Assembly (NCBI GenBank): GCA_936432065.2
Contig: OW386291.2
Coordinates: 108,999,823 to 109,063,822 of the forward strand
Direction of reading: 5' to 3'
DNA from: Rutpela maculata
Taxonomy: Eukaryota; Arthropoda; Insecta; Coleoptera; Cerambycidae
DNA: 64,000 nucleotides
Positions within the stretch are counted from its first letter, which is position 1; the number at the start of each line of letters is the position of its first letter. Positions 1 to 12,279 of this stretch are shown here, one piece after another. The notes below the pieces were generated by a model. It was not told the origin of the DNA. It ran no database searches and saw only the letters and a program-made list of their open reading frames with translations. A program made the position numbers and the translations under genes.

Positions 1-470
1 GTATACATAAGAGAAGCTAGGGTCTCAAAAAATTTTTTGGCATTAGCCACCGGGGGGTGAAAAATTTAAAATTGTGATTTAATGTGTGTACAAGAACCAA
101 AGGTCTCAAAAATTGTTTTTACTTCATCCACCCCCACTATCAAACCCTTCCACCACCCCCACCTACAATACCATGTGGCATATGTTTTATGGGTTTTTGG
201 GTAGACAATTTCAAATATTATTTTATTCCAGTTCCATAAACAATTATTTCCACATACAAAATTTTCTCGTTGTGAGAGAAAATCTAGATGTGGAAGGCGA
301 TCAAGGCGAAGTTTTCAAAGTTGACTTGAAGCGGCCAGCGCGTCTGTATCAGACATTCATTTCACTCGGCTTTTTCACTTTTGTTTTTTTTTTCATTTCT
401 AAGAGAAAATATTTTTTTGGAGAATATCTCTTTTCATCATGGGACGACATGTTATTACCAATTTAGGTGA
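1..470 (+). repeat. Dispersed repeat family A, copy 1 (partial)
   Basis: The segment carries the phrases AGAGAAGCTAGGGTCTCAAA, GGCATTAGCCACC, CTTCATCCACCCCC and CCATAAACAATTATTTCCAC. The same phrases recur in the same order at 32890-33690 (two tandem copies), and more diverged at 18125-18500. It is cut by the window start. No protein similarity was recognised. The 126-codon open frame across it (86-466) is low-complexity and follows the repeat, so I do not call it a gene. Confidence 0.7.
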
Positions 471-504
471 CGGCAATTGTTTATTTGTTAATTTGTTTAT
501 TTTT

Positions 505-2420
505 TAATATAATAATAATAATAACTTTATTAATAGCATATTCTAACAAAATATCAATAGATAAAGAAGAAATATTACTTAACAGAGTAGGTACACATAT
601 ATAACAATAAATTTTAGACATATTAGGATTTCATATCTCCTTCAGTTTTTAATTTAATCTAGGTGACAATTTTGAAACGCCGTCTTCATTATAAAATTTA
701 TAGAAATAGAAATAGTTTGTTGATGTTACAAACTTATAAAAGTTTTACGCAAGTCAAATTAGTTCAATTCTAATAATACAAAAATATTGATAATAATCGA
801 AGATATTTAATTAATAAACACAAATAAATCACGCACATAGTTTTGACAAACAGGAATTAAAATAGCAGTTAAGTTTTACACTTTAAAATATTTTTAAAAT
901 TAGTAATAAAAATCTCATACAATTTCATTTTAAAAATTAGTTGAAAAAAATTCTTGAAAATTATAGACAGCTCCGTTTATAAGTAAACTTTTAACCTGGC
1001 CACAAAACTGTTTGTATGGTAAAGAAGTAATATGAAATATGAATTTGTTAAAAAATGAGGGACCAAATTAGTTAACTTTTTCTAATCGTAGATATCTCAA
1101 GGATATCTTGTTATTGAACCTTGTATGATGGCCATGTATATCTCTATGAACGACGTAATTGTTTATATTTTCTTTAACATAGCACCATTAGATATAAAAA
1201 GAAGGAACTGCTAATATTCCATGTTCAATGAATTTATATTTTGCGTCATCTCTATATCCAAGACTTGAAATCGACCTTACGACACGTCTCTGTAAACTAA
1301 ATATTCTATCTAAATGAGCTGTATGTTCAAGTAAGAATTGCATAAGAAAAGGTGCTTTGGAATAATGAAAAATAGGCTGTCCTAATGACATTTAAGGCTT
1401 CCCCTATGAGATTGTTTGTCATATAAATACACCTTACCAGTTTTTTTGAAACATAGTTCACATGTTGGTCTTTACAGTTTTGGATCAAGAAGTAATCCCA
1501 GAAATTTTACATTATCTGGGTTTTCATACTTTTCAATATAACGAGTATAAAATACCATATTTGCTGTTTTGGTATCATTTAAACATAAGACATTGCCTTG
1601 AAACTACTCGGAAGTAATCGACTGTGCTTGCAGCATAATATTTTCCAACTCAATCCGGTTCTCATTACAATTTGCTTTAGTAGCATTATCAGCATACAAC
1701 ACAAATTAAGCATTTAAAAAAAATTGTGGTAAGTCATTGACATAGATTAAGAATAACAGAGGTCTAAGGACGGATCCCCGAGGTACTCCATGTTCTATTC
1801 CCGCTACTGCTAATGTCATACCGTTATAAGCAGTGATTTGGTTTCTATTTGCGAAATAACTTTTAAGTCGTTTTAATGACCTTGCTTTTACATCATATTT
1901 GTTAAATTTTTCTATTAATATATAATGCCGAACACAGTTGAATGCCTTTGAAAGATCACAAAAAGTGTAGCCTGCATAATTTTCACTTTTATATGCATCA
2001 GTGATGTAATTCCAGAGTAGACTTATAACACCTGTCATTGATTTGTTTGATCTGAAACCAAACTGCCCACTGAAAAAGAGGTAATTCGATTCAAACTAAT
2101 ACGTCAATACATTAATCTTATGCAGGTACAATTTATGTGAGGCATCAAAAAGTTTCCGACGTTCTAAAGGCAAAATTTGTTAAAGAACTTATTTCTTTGC
2201 TACACTTATACGCATTATGTAGTTTTTACCATTTGAACGACTTCAGAAACTCAAACAGTTCTCTAGATGTGTTTAGCATTTTGCCTTGTGTAATTGTTTC
2301 GAATGACTTAGGCACCCTCCAATTGAAAATGCATTCAACTAAAAGACTGACGGGAAGTAGCTCGACAACATAATGGCACAATTCACTGTAAGAAATATAA
2401 AGTGCCATAAAATTATAGAA
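505..2420 (-). mobile_element. Jockey-like LINE remnant, 5'-truncated
   Basis: On the minus strand the element runs from RT fragments near 2400 to a (TAA)n-like 3' tail at 504-523. A trinucleotide tail of this kind is usual for LINE insertions. Endonuclease and ORF1 are absent, consistent with 5' truncation. It belongs to the same family as the plus-strand copy at 40920-44007: both encode an RNQIT/RDQIT-type phrase before GVP(R/Q)GSV and the phrase RIFSLQRRV near the C terminus. Stops and frameshifts show it is dead. Confidence 0.75.
1188..2408 (-). pseudogene. Reverse transcriptase fragments of the Jockey-like LINE
   Basis: Three open pieces line up as one broken RT. 2226-2408 resembles the region before RT motif A (PVSLLVECIFNWRVPKSFE). 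1706-2038 (110 codons) carries DLSKAFNCV (motif A region, the catalytic D retained), GVPRGSVLRPLLFLIYVNDL (motif B region) and ends before the YADD box. 1188-1391 carries the C-terminal phrase HLDRIFSLQRRVVRSISSLG. The YADD motif is not found between them. The family assignment rests on remembered Jockey-clade motifs. Confidence 0.75.
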
Positions 2421-3310
2421 TTTTATTCAGCCCTAAAACGGAATCTCCATCAAACGTTTTAGATAAAATATAATGACCATCAGCATTACTTGAAAGAAAA
2501 ATTTATGAACGACTTTATTATCGCATTAAATGAGGTTATAGTTTACTCCGTAGAATCAAAGCGGGCGTTAAATTAAATAATACGATTATTTTTCGGAAAA
2601 GTACAGATGGTTTTCTTTTTACCGGGTTAATTAGAAAATTTTATTTGTCTTTGTCGAGGATGACGCAGCGCCCTGTCATTTTAAAATAGGCATAAAAAGT
2701 GAAGTATGAAAGGAATTTTATATGCGAGGCTTTACTGCCCATAAAATCGATAGCGCTTAACAAAAAATGTTTTGTGGCATAGTAAAGGTCTTAAAATAAT
2801 CCTATAAATTTCACTGACACTTTTTTGTGTTAGTCTTCATTCGTATATCAAGGTATGTAAACGTTAATATGCTTTTTATTCTAGCAGATTGTCACATTTG
2901 GAATTAAATAGTACACAGTAGGTTTTTTACCGTTCTTACAAAAATTCAAACTTTGACGCTTTATTTTACATTCAGATGTTCTCACATATTTTAGTTTCTG
3001 ATAAATAATTATTTTCTATTCCAATAATCAATAAAATAGTTTTATTTTATATATTACTTACATCATTTGAGAACACTGAAATAAAAAATAATCAACCCAA
3101 TTAGCGATATATCTCTTGTATTGAACACACGAGTGAATAAAAATATATTTTTTAAAACAAGCCTTTATTATTATTTAGTGTACTAAAACGAAAAAGATTA
3201 AAAAAATAATTGTGAAGATAAAAGAGTTCGCAAATGCAAGATATCAAAAGAAGTCACCTAATCAGAAATCACCTGAAAATATACTCCACTTCCAAAGTTA
3301 CGTTCTTAGT
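2420..3310. other. AT-rich stretch, nothing recognised
   Basis: No open frame with recognisable similarity, tandem period or inverted arm was seen. Confidence 0.4.
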
Positions 3311-3314
3311 GAAT

Positions 3315-4010
3315 CCCCAGTTAAGAATCCCTAATTTGCTTTTATTGAATACCCAGAATCACGGAGCTATAGGGCTAAAAGTTTTGCTGTTCAAGAGCTA
3401 AGTGATCACGGGCTACTCAATTTCAAGATTCACAATTTCATAAATTCCCCTGTTCAGATTCTTCACATTCTTCTATTATATTCCCAGAGTTATACGATTT
3501 ATGAGTTTACAGGATTACTGGGTTATGTAGTAGAAGAGTTTTCTGCTGGAGTGCTATAGGCTTACTTGGTAACAAGGTAACAAGGCTGTGAGGGTACAAT
3601 CTAATTAATTCCCCAATCGAGAGACTCCCATTTTTTTCATTGAATCCTCAGAGTTGTGGGGTTATGAGGATAGATTGCCCTTGAAGAGCTATGGCATCAT
3701 AAGGTGCTTGATTTCAAGATTCTAATGTCACAATGACACGAACTCCCTACTTAGAATCTCAATTTTTTTTCTTTGGATCTTTAAAGTTGAGGGGTTACGG
3801 GGTTGTGAAATGCTGAATTTATGGGATTATGAAGTTGTGGATGTATGACGCTCAAGCACAAGGATTTGAGGTCACAATATCATTAATTCCCCAATTTGGA
3901 TTCTCAACTATTTTCATCGGATTCCCAGGGCTATGGGGTTAAGGAGTTATGGGTTTTACGATTTATTTGAGTTAGGTGGTCAATACTGAAGCACCACAAT
4001 GTTATTAGGG
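3315..4010 (+). repeat. Degenerate tandem satellite, about 5 units of 132-164 bp
   Basis: Five diverged units start with a C-run followed by an (A/T)xGATTCTC-like phrase near 3315, 3447, 3611, 3745 and 3889. Each then reads roughly TTTTCATTGAATCCCCAGAG and GGGGTTATGAGG. Spacing is 132, 164, 134 and 144 bp. Divergence is high, so this is an old array. No coding potential was seen. Confidence 0.6.
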
Positions 4011-4261
4011 TGAAGTTTTAAACTTGAATCATTTTTGGAGTCTGATTTAAATGAGCTGAGTAAGCAATATTACGATCCACTTCTTTGGTGTTAAAAAAAA
4101 CTTGACGTGCTGGCGAAAAACAAGGTTAGATTTGTATTCGGTGGCTTAAAATAGAAGGGTATGATCATTACCCCAGCACATACCACGTTTTTTTGTGGGC
4201 CTGTGTTATTTAAATAATACTTCTCCTAATTCTTGAATAGAGATAAATGGGACCATTAAAA

Positions 4262-4488
4262 AACCAGCTCTGCAACTGGACTTGAACCCACTAGATTTTT
4301 TTCTTATGGAGTTACTTAAAAAGTGTAGTATCTAAAGACCCTGTAAACGATATGACGGAGTTGATTAATAGGATTTACGATAGTTGCAGTGATATTAACC
4401 GCCACACTTTAGTAGCTACGATTGGTACGGAACTGAGCCGTCGGTGAACCAAAATGAACAAAATTTTGAACAATTATTGCAGTAAGTG
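4262..4488 (+). pseudogene. Tc1/mariner-like transposase, C-terminal remnant
   Basis: Conceptual translation in shifting frames gives LNPLD, then FFLWSYLKSVV, PVNDM and finally an NFEQLLQ-stop ending. That order (third catalytic-acid region, FLWGYLK, terminal FEHLL) is the end of many insect mariner-like transposases, including those at 46586-47472 and 51581-51741. At least two frameshifts are needed (near 4290 and 4440). The N-terminal two thirds and the terminal inverted repeats were not found. Confidence 0.6.
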
Positions 4489-4489
4489 T

Positions 4490-5415
4490 TACAATTATAA
4501 TAGTGATTTTTTTTTTATAAATATTATGTACTACGACAGTCATAAATCTCTAATTAAAGTATGTGTTTCTCTTTTAGTTATTGCTCTCTGTTGTCGATTT
4601 ATTCATATATTGATTGTTAAATTTGTGTGTTTCGTTCAAACTATATATATATATATTTTTTCAGTGCTAGTATAAAAATAAAAACATATTTCATATTAAT
4701 CACATTTCTGTGCTCTAATATTAAATAAAAAAAAACAGATGGCAAACCAAACAATACAAATCACAAGTAAAATTGGACGTTAAAAGTATGGAGTGAGATA
4801 ATAGCCCTGTCAATGAAGAGGTTCTAGAGGAACATGGAACATGCTCAATTTTTGACTTCAGGACTGTGTTTGGACTAGATAGGAGGTAAACATACCAAAA
4901 GCCCCTGAACATACGAGGTGCGGGGGTGCAGGTTCAGGTGCATAACCAAAAAGTCGTTATATGCAAAATTAAAGCTGACTAAATTTTCTACAGAAGTGTT
5001 TCTATTAATTTTTTTCGTATCTGTTATAGTTTTTGAGGTACACGCTCGTCTTATTCGTAAATTTCACGAATTTTTGAAAAAAAATTTTTTGTCTCACATT
5101 TTTTGATAATCTTTGGCACCGTAATACGGGTAAAAAGAAGTCATATTAAATTTAATTGCGATGCATAGAACACAACCATTCATCGATATTAAATTTAATT
5201 TAAAAAAATAAAGTGATATTAAGGCACGTTAAGTAGATATACATTCAGTGTATGTAACGACGAAAAATCATAACATAAAAATGACATCATTTTTGCTCTC
5301 TTGTTATGGGAGAGTCTGGGGGTCAGCTGAGGTAGTGGCTCGTACACCTCGTCTTCTTCGAAATTAAAATATAATTTATATAAAACTGGGAATAATAGAA
5401 ACGAGTAGAAGTCTT
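4490..5415. other. AT-rich stretch, nothing recognised
   Basis: Short open frames of 60-73 codons are present, with no recognisable motifs. I see no RNA gene or clear repeat. Confidence 0.35.
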
Positions 5416-5419
5416 TAAT

Positions 5420-6100
5420 AGATACTAATAATCGGCAACACGCGACGACAACTTTTATTTATTTCATAATAGTCTTATTAAAAATACTTGAATGATATTT
5501 TAAGGTAAAATTATAATATCCACCTACATAAAGTCGGTTCGAACCTGCGCTTTAGATATCTTGTGCGTCTTCATATTTTTGTGTGCTTAATAAAAAATAT
5601 CAGTAACATTTTACTCTAAAATTGTCATAAAACATGATTTATATAAAATATGAGAGTTTATACGCCTCTAACGATCACTCTGTATGACTGATATGATTCA
5701 GATTCAATAGGAAGTATTCTAATAGGCTGTTTTATATACATTCCAAATTCTAAAGACAACTATTTAGTCAAACAAAGTTTATCGCAACGCCCGACTGCAA
5801 CTTTATTCATTTCATAATATTCTTACTAAAAACACCGTGTTCCATATTTTACGATAACATTGATATATTATGTGATATACATACCCGGTATATTGAGGTT
5901 TATAAATCTTGTACATCTTTATATTTTTGTATGCTTAATCAAAACCTTAGTAACGTTTTGCTCTGAAATTAAAATAAAACCCATTTTACGCACAAGTGAG
6001 AGTTTGCACGCTTCTGGTGATCACCATGTGTTACAGATATGGCCCAATTTCAATAGGGATTATTCTACTACTTCGCAGATTTCAAATATCATCTTTGGTT
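5420..6100 (+). repeat. Dispersed repeat family B, two adjacent copies about 345 bp apart
   Basis: The order CAACTTTATTxATTTCATAATA, ATATTTTTGTxTGCTTAAT, CGCxTCTxxxGATCxC and CAATAGGxAxTATTCTA occurs twice, offset by about 345 bp. The same phrases recur at 45990-46084, continue at 47928-48010 and recur again at 48870-48960 (duplicated copy). A diverged piece is at 50700-50800. The family therefore predates the mariner insertion at 46085. No coding capacity was seen. Confidence 0.6.
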
Positions 6101-6485
6101 TTCAAGATACTGATTTGTGCATTTTTAACTGAAACATCTTGTAGGTATATCCATTGTTACAAAAAAGCACATAACAATCTTTGCTTTTTGTAAATATTGT
6201 AATTCGCTGACGATGATTAATAAACCGAAGCGTACGAAAATATAATAATTCTTACTTAACCTGACCGAAAAATTCCAGGATACACATCAAGTTACATTGT
6301 GTAGTATTAAACTATGTGAATGCGCTACCGGGACATCTACTAATCACTGATATCCATTGTCAGTCACTGATTTCCGTAGACATCAACGACCATCTACCAA
6401 TGTGTATACCATATAAATTAAGATTTTTAAATAAAACAACGAGGAGAACTATTCTTTAAGCTATCTCACCCTTTCTAAATTCCTA

Positions 6486-6953
6486 TATACGGGGTGTTAG
6501 ACGTTTCAGCAAAACTACAATTAATTTGAAGCTGAAAATGTAGAAGGGATTTTCAGGAGTGCTTTAGTTAATGAAAATAACGTCAGGTATGTGACACTTC
6601 CGGGTATACCGGAAGTTGACAATAACTGCCTTATTTTAAATGGCATGTCTTATTTTTTATACCGGATTCGAATGCTATTCATTATTTTAAGGTAACTTTC
6701 AAATATCATTCCCCATCAAAAAAATCAATAGTTTTTGAGATATTTTGATTTTAATGAAATCTGATGCGAAAACTAACACATAGTTGGAAATTAATAATAA
6801 TAATATCGCCATGGTAAATTCCGATAAATATTTTTTCTCCTATTTATCTGAGAGATAGAGCTTATGTGGGCTCAAGATATAAATGCTTCAAAATATACAG
6901 GATGCCCAGAAAATGAGGTCCAAGTTCGACAACTTCGACCTCCATTAAATCGC
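6486..6953 (+). repeat. Left arm of a ~4.3-kb inverted-repeat pair
   Basis: This arm matches the reverse complement of 10327-10818 along its length. Shared phrases include ACTTCCGGxxxxxCCGGAAGT, AATCAATAGTTTTTGAGA, the GGGCTCAAG region and TTCGACAACTTCGACCTCC. The outer end carries a CGGGGTG/CAGGGTG-type terminus like that of other fold-backs here. The left arm lacks about 20 bp near its tip relative to the right arm. Confidence 0.75.
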
Positions 6954-7059
6954 TTGTACTGTATTCTATAATCCTATTCGCTTCCCTCTTTTATTGTATT
7001 CCAACCTATATGAGCATTCCCTATAGCTAAAATGTACGATTACTGATTTATTTAAAGTT

Positions 7060-9027
7060 ATTTCGAAAAATGAAAGTAGACAACACTAATGCAGATGAAT
7101 GAAAAGTCGGGAAAGGCATCAGACAGGGCTGCGTTCTGTCACCGTTTAACATCTGTAGTGAACACGTAATGCAACGGATGTTGGAGGATTGGCACGGTGG
7201 AGTAGCTATACGCTATAACTTTGGACTTTCACCAGGGGTAAAACAAGAGAGAAAAGCTAAAAGAATACCCCGGCTATGGGGCTAAAAGAAACTATAAACC
7301 TTTTTACCCAAGGGCCAAGTCAAATACTATTTAATTATTTATCTGAAAGAGAAAAGTGACTAAGGTAATAAGACGCGAAACTATAAATACACAAATATAT
7401 TACCAAAAATCAAAGGTTACACACAAAAATAGAGCAAGAAACATCAGGATACGTGGGCAACAGAGCTGACTTTCGCTTAATAATATTATATACAAGGCAT
7501 AAAATACATAAAACAACATACTCTAAAAATATACCAAATACGAAAAGAATCAAAAAGAGCTAAAATGTAATTTTGAATAACCCGACAAAATTATATTGTT
7601 GGCCAACAGATTTATTAATCATTATTACTTTAAAATGGCATGACTCTACCTTAGACTTAATGCAAAAATACAAAATCTTAACGGTAATTACAACTGTTTA
7701 CTTTACAACAAAAATGACAGCATCGGCCGTTAGAAATATTTACATAAATCAAAAAACAACAAAATTGCATTACAATAAATCAAAATAGACGAAATGGCAA
7801 ACGCGTACTAAAACTCACAAAACATGATTTCCTGGTGATGGCAACAAAAGGGAGTTCTTACAGCTAGAAGAATCAAGTTAATTGAAGCACTAATTCACGA
7901 AGTTAAAATAGTTATTTCTATTATATAAAACGATGTTATTAAACAGAGCTAATGTTTCAGACTACAGACAAATTCTTCACAATATCTAAATATAAGGACG
8001 ACGGTTTGTTAACTGGAAGCTGGATACCTGGAGCAGAATTATTAATGTAGATGCAGATTACCATCTAATAATGTCTACGTAAACTTATTTCATAATGGGC
8101 AGAGCTCAGCTACAAAGTAGCCACTGCTTGGGGCAAATTCCCCCTCGCCGGATCTTTAACTATTTACATCTTCGTTCGCGATGTTACACAAAAAGCCTCG
8201 AATCTACATGCCCTAGGCTTAAATACTGCCCGCCAAATACCAATTCAGTGGGGGACGCGTTCCCGCGAAACCGATAACTGTCAAAGGGATAATATGCCTA
8301 CCATATTTTGGATCTACCGGCCTTATTTAGGCTTATTTCAATAAAAGTACAGTGATGGACAAACTAAAGACTTTACTAAAATATACTTAATTATACAAAA
8401 ATTACCAAAAATAGTGCAAACTACCTCTGCTAAAAGTGAATCGTTACAAGGCGGAACCAAGATATCTGACTTGCAAGATTTGCATTAGTTGCAGGAAGCG
8501 AGGATAAGCTCATACACCTGGTGGACAGGCTTCAAACAACAAGCTCTGATTATGGCCTCAGTGTAAACTACAACAAAATGAAAATTGTGATTCTAGACCG
8601 AGCAAATGATAGCCACTCATAGGTGACTATGAGGTAGTAAACAAGATGGATTGGCACTGTTGTGGACAATACTGGTGATTGCGAATATGAGATTAGGCGA
8701 AGAATACAGTTGGCAAGAGTCGAAACTTGCCAGTTTTCCAACATTTGGAATGACAGAAATATCACGAGGCGCGCAATAATCAGACTTACTAACGACCCTA
8801 GTTTTCTCCATTTTTCTTAACGCCTCTAAGAGATAGAGCATTAGGGCAGCAGGCAGACGGCGTATTGATGTAAATGTGGATCTGGAGACGTTTGTTACGA
8901 ATGCCCTGGACAGCCCATCGCACTAATACCTCGATTCTCCAAGAAATATAAGGCCAACTAGAATAATTTTCATGAATCACAAAACGTCTGGCACGACGTT
9001 GTGAATAAGAAGAAGATGAAGAAGAAG
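7060..9027 (+). pseudogene. RTE-like LINE, C-terminal half, split by an insertion
   Basis: The first part (7106-7210) translates to KGIRQGCVLSPFNICSEHVM and then DWHGGVAI. The second part (8449-9027) resumes with GGTKISDL, VAGSEDKLIHLVDRLQTTSS, ARVETCQFSNIWNDRNI and RRLLRMPWTAHRTNTSILQE. It ends in a GAAGAAGATGAAGAAG-type tail. These are the RT palm/thumb and C-terminal region of RTE-clade LINEs. The YADD region falls at the junction and is degraded. A 1.24-kb insertion separates the parts. Stops and frameshifts are present throughout. Confidence 0.7.
7211..8449. other. Unidentified ~1.24-kb insertion inside the RTE-like LINE
   Basis: The flanking RT fragments are contiguous at the protein level (GGVAI then GGTKIS), so this block arrived later. 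It is AT-rich, with a less AT-rich part at 8090-8290. I could not recognise a protein, LTR pair or inverted termini. No clear target duplication was identified. Confidence 0.5.
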
Positions 9028-9030
9028 AGT

Positions 9031-9744
9031 GGTTAAATTAACATCAATATCGACAATACTGTCCCATGGAGAACACAGTAGTTTACAATAATTGTAAAAT
9101 AATCATGGCAGATTCATTAAAGTTGCTTAAAATTCTTCAGGGATGGTAAGAAGTTCGATTTATTCGTGTTTTGTACTCTCTCTCTCTCTCTCTCTCCCTC
9201 TCGAATTGAATGTGTAGAAAATGTATGTATAATATTAAAATCAGTTCTTACTGAGAGAAGAATTAGATGATTCCATAACCATCACTCAGAAGGTAGCAGT
9301 CCAAAACCAACTAAAGAGAAAAATTTCAATCATTTTTTTTTTTATCTAAGTGAGCTATTGAAAGCAGTATAAAAAACAGAGTATGAAATTTGCATAAATT
9401 TTAATATCTACAACAAAAACAATGCAACAAAATGTTGAACATTGATAAAAATTAAAAAAACTAGAATTATTTCTTAAATATTTAAAATAACAAGAAAAAC
9501 TATCAAACACATCCGCTAAACTAGTAACTGCTCGAAATGCAGACGCAGTATAATTTTAATATTATACATCTATTTTCTGCACATATAATTTTTATTTTTT
9601 TCGAGAGAGTGTAAAACACGAATAAATCGAACTTTCTATCATCCCTGAAGCAACTTTAATGAATCTACATTCTTTTACAAAATTATTGTAAATTACTGCA
9701 CTCTCCATGGCACACTATTGTCGATATTGATGTTAATTTAATCA
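9031..9744. repeat. Fold-back element, ~150-bp arms, abutting the LINE tail
   Basis: 9031-9185 and 9601-9744 are inverted copies. Both contain TTAAATTAACATCAATATCG, CCATGGxxAxxxCAGTA, TTCATTAAAGTTGCTT and TTCGATTTATTCGTGTTTT. The loop is about 415 bp and AT-rich. A (CT)n run at 9178-9199 marks the inner end of the left arm. The element starts right after the RTE 3' tail. Confidence 0.75.
9178..9199 (+). repeat. (CT)n microsatellite
   Basis: An uninterrupted CT run with one CC interruption at its end. Confidence 0.85.
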
Positions 9745-10326
9745 TTTTTCTAAATAACTTCCAGTTTATGATACCGCGCGCGCCATCTTTGGAGTGATGG
9801 CTAAACTAACCAGCCAATCTTATCTTTCCGTTACTTATACGTGGAACTTAGAGGAAATTCTCACAGATGTCTCTGGGGGTAGAAAAATTTAATAATACTT
9901 ACTCGTCATAGTCAGATAATTCACCACTTGTTTAGTGTCTCATTAATTTCGTCGTTCTCGTCGCTTTCAATTGATATTTCATCGACATTCAGTGGCGTCG
10001 GATCTCAAACTCTTCTAAATACTGCACTTTAGTAATAAGTTCTGCTCTGATGTATTACAAAAATAAGTTTTTTTATCATTGTAGTTGTTAATATACATGT
10101 TTCTAAACGTATGTAATCAACAATAAACATTTTACATATTTTAAAAATGAAAAAAAAAATGTATTATACCAAATCTGTATTTCACTAATGAATAAATATC
10201 ATGCACGTAACATTTAACATTAGAACAACCGATAAAACTAACTTAAATTGGCGCATTTTGAGTGTTTGAAAATGAAAAATGGTTGATAAATAATTCTACA
10301 AGCAGGGACGTTTGGGGACGATTGGC

Positions 10327-10818
10327 AAACAGCGATTTAATGGAGGTCGAAGTTGTCGAAGTTGGACATCATTTTCTGGGCACACTGTATATTTTAGGGC
10401 ATTTGTAGCTTGAGCCCACATATGCTCCATCTCTCATAGACATATGGGAGAAAAATTGGTCATCGAAATTTACCATAGCGAAGGTTATTAATTTCCAACT
10501 ATGGGTTAGTTTTCGCATCAGATTTCAATAAAATCGAAATTTCTCAAAAACTATTGGTTTTTTTAGATGGGGAATGATATTGAAATTTACCTTAAATTAA
10601 TGCATAGAATTTGAGTCCGGCATAAAAAATAAAGCATGCTATTTAAAATAAGTAAGTTGATGTCAACTTCCGGTGTAACGGAAGTGTCATATACTTGACG
10701 TTATTTTCATTAAATAAGCACCTCTGAAAATCCCTCTTTCTACATTTTTCAGCTTCAAATTATTTGTAGTTTTTCCAAAATGTCTAATAGACCACTAACC
10801 TTGACGCACCCTGTATAT
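10327..10818 (-). repeat. Right arm of the ~4.3-kb inverted-repeat pair
   Basis: The reverse complement matches 6486-6953. The outer tip reads CACCCTGTATA on the plus strand. The right arm is slightly longer than the left and continues inward past the point where the left arm ends, so the left arm may have been trimmed when the LINE inserted. Confidence 0.75.
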
Positions 10819-10819
10819 T

Positions 10820-11870
10820 TATTGGTTTTTCAAGTAGTAAACTTGAAAATCGTATCGTGTTCTAAGTATATTAATTTCTCAAGCTCGTACTGCTTTCAAG
10901 TGATTGAAAATCTTTACAATATTAATCTAAAACTATTAAAGAACTGAAAAAATTAAGTGTACGTACCTGTGAACTGTGATGTGTGTATACTACACATCTT
11001 TTAGTTTTTTCCCGAAATATTCTCAATAGTGTGTTGTGTAAGTGATTTTTGTTTTCTCTGCATTTTCAGGAGAAGACCTCGACGACTTAGGCGAAATTTG
11101 TAGAAATTGACACTGTTGTCGTAGTTTTTTCTTTAGTACTATGACAACATTGTCAATATTGAAAAATTTTGCATGCGCAGCGAGGGATAAATGTTTGTCC
11201 TTTGTATTTTATGCTATATATTTAATTGAATAACCATGTACAATGTAAAACAAATTAAATAAATTTATATTTAAAAAATTTGGCTTTTATTTCTGTACCT
11301 ATTGTCTGTTCAAATACTCTCTATGTAATTTTATTCCGTTTAATTGTGTAGTGATATTTTATAATAATACACAAAATTATGTTATTCACTGAAAATGAAT
11401 TGTTAACAATTTATTTAATTTGTTTATCACGGTACATACTATATAAAATAATTAATAAAGCAGAGCAGAATAGTGAGATATTGATTATATCATTTTAATT
11501 AACTGATTCGTATCAGAGCTGTTCACTGATTTTGTTCTAGACAGTTCGACAGCTGATAAATGTTGTGTCACATATCATCATCAATTTATCTCCGAGAAAA
11601 TACAAAAGTACACTCTAATAATGTTATCCTATAAACCAAAACATACTGATATATCTTATCCTGGAAAGGAGGGTAGTAATAAATGTATGTATGTGATCAG
11701 TACATGCAACAGATCCTATTGGCGTTTAAACTTTGAGGAAGTGGTTATTTGGTAAAGACAGATAGTAACAAAACTCATTATAGATGAAAGTCCCCTAAAA
11801 ACGTAGTCAAGGTGACATAAGAAATTTTTAAATATTCCTTTGTATTTTATATGGATTATTTGTATTTAAA
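10820..11870. other. AT-rich stretch, nothing recognised
   Basis: No open frame, arm or tandem period of note. Confidence 0.35.
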
Positions 11871-11879
11871 AAAAAAATT

Positions 11880-12090
11880 ATCTGGAAATACCTCTACTAC
11901 GGCAGCTTTCGGGTAACTTTTTTTTAAATTTTATGGCCCTACTGCCTAACTCTATTCCACACTCAACAAGAAAACAAAACGCACACGCAGACAACAGCAC
12001 AGTAACCATTCCCTGAGATACTGCCATCTGCCTCAATTGAGATTTGAACTCTGAAGCCACTGAGTTACTACCTGCTTGTGTCTTAAAAAC
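11880..12090 (-). repeat. tRNA-derived SINE, copy 1
   Basis: On the minus strand the head reads GGTAGTAACTCAGTGG (box A-like), followed by GAGTTCAAATCTC (box B-like) near 12039-12052, then a body containing GGCAGATGGCA and GTTGTCTGCGTGTG. The same order is found in the minus-strand copy at 45565-45875. Head and body order match pol III-transcribed SINEs. The apparent 60-codon open frame within it is not a gene. Confidence 0.6.
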
Positions 12091-12279
12091 TCAACATGGT
12101 CAAACTATCTGCATCTCTGCTGCTCTGAACTGTTTCTTCTATCTCCCTCATATGTATCTGCCTAAACGGTATTTAAAACCGTTAACCGCTATGTAATGTG
12201 AGCGAGACTAAGAATTGGAAATCATTGTATAAAACCTACGCAATATAATTATTTAAAAATAATATCACAGCATGGTTAT

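Noticed and set aside
3315..4010. CRISPR-like array
   Set aside because: The units are diverged along their whole length, with no conserved repeat and variable spacer pattern, and the host is an animal.
5860..6193. Overlapping 65- and 90-codon frames
   Set aside because: They lie in a dispersed repeat whose other copies do not keep the frames open.
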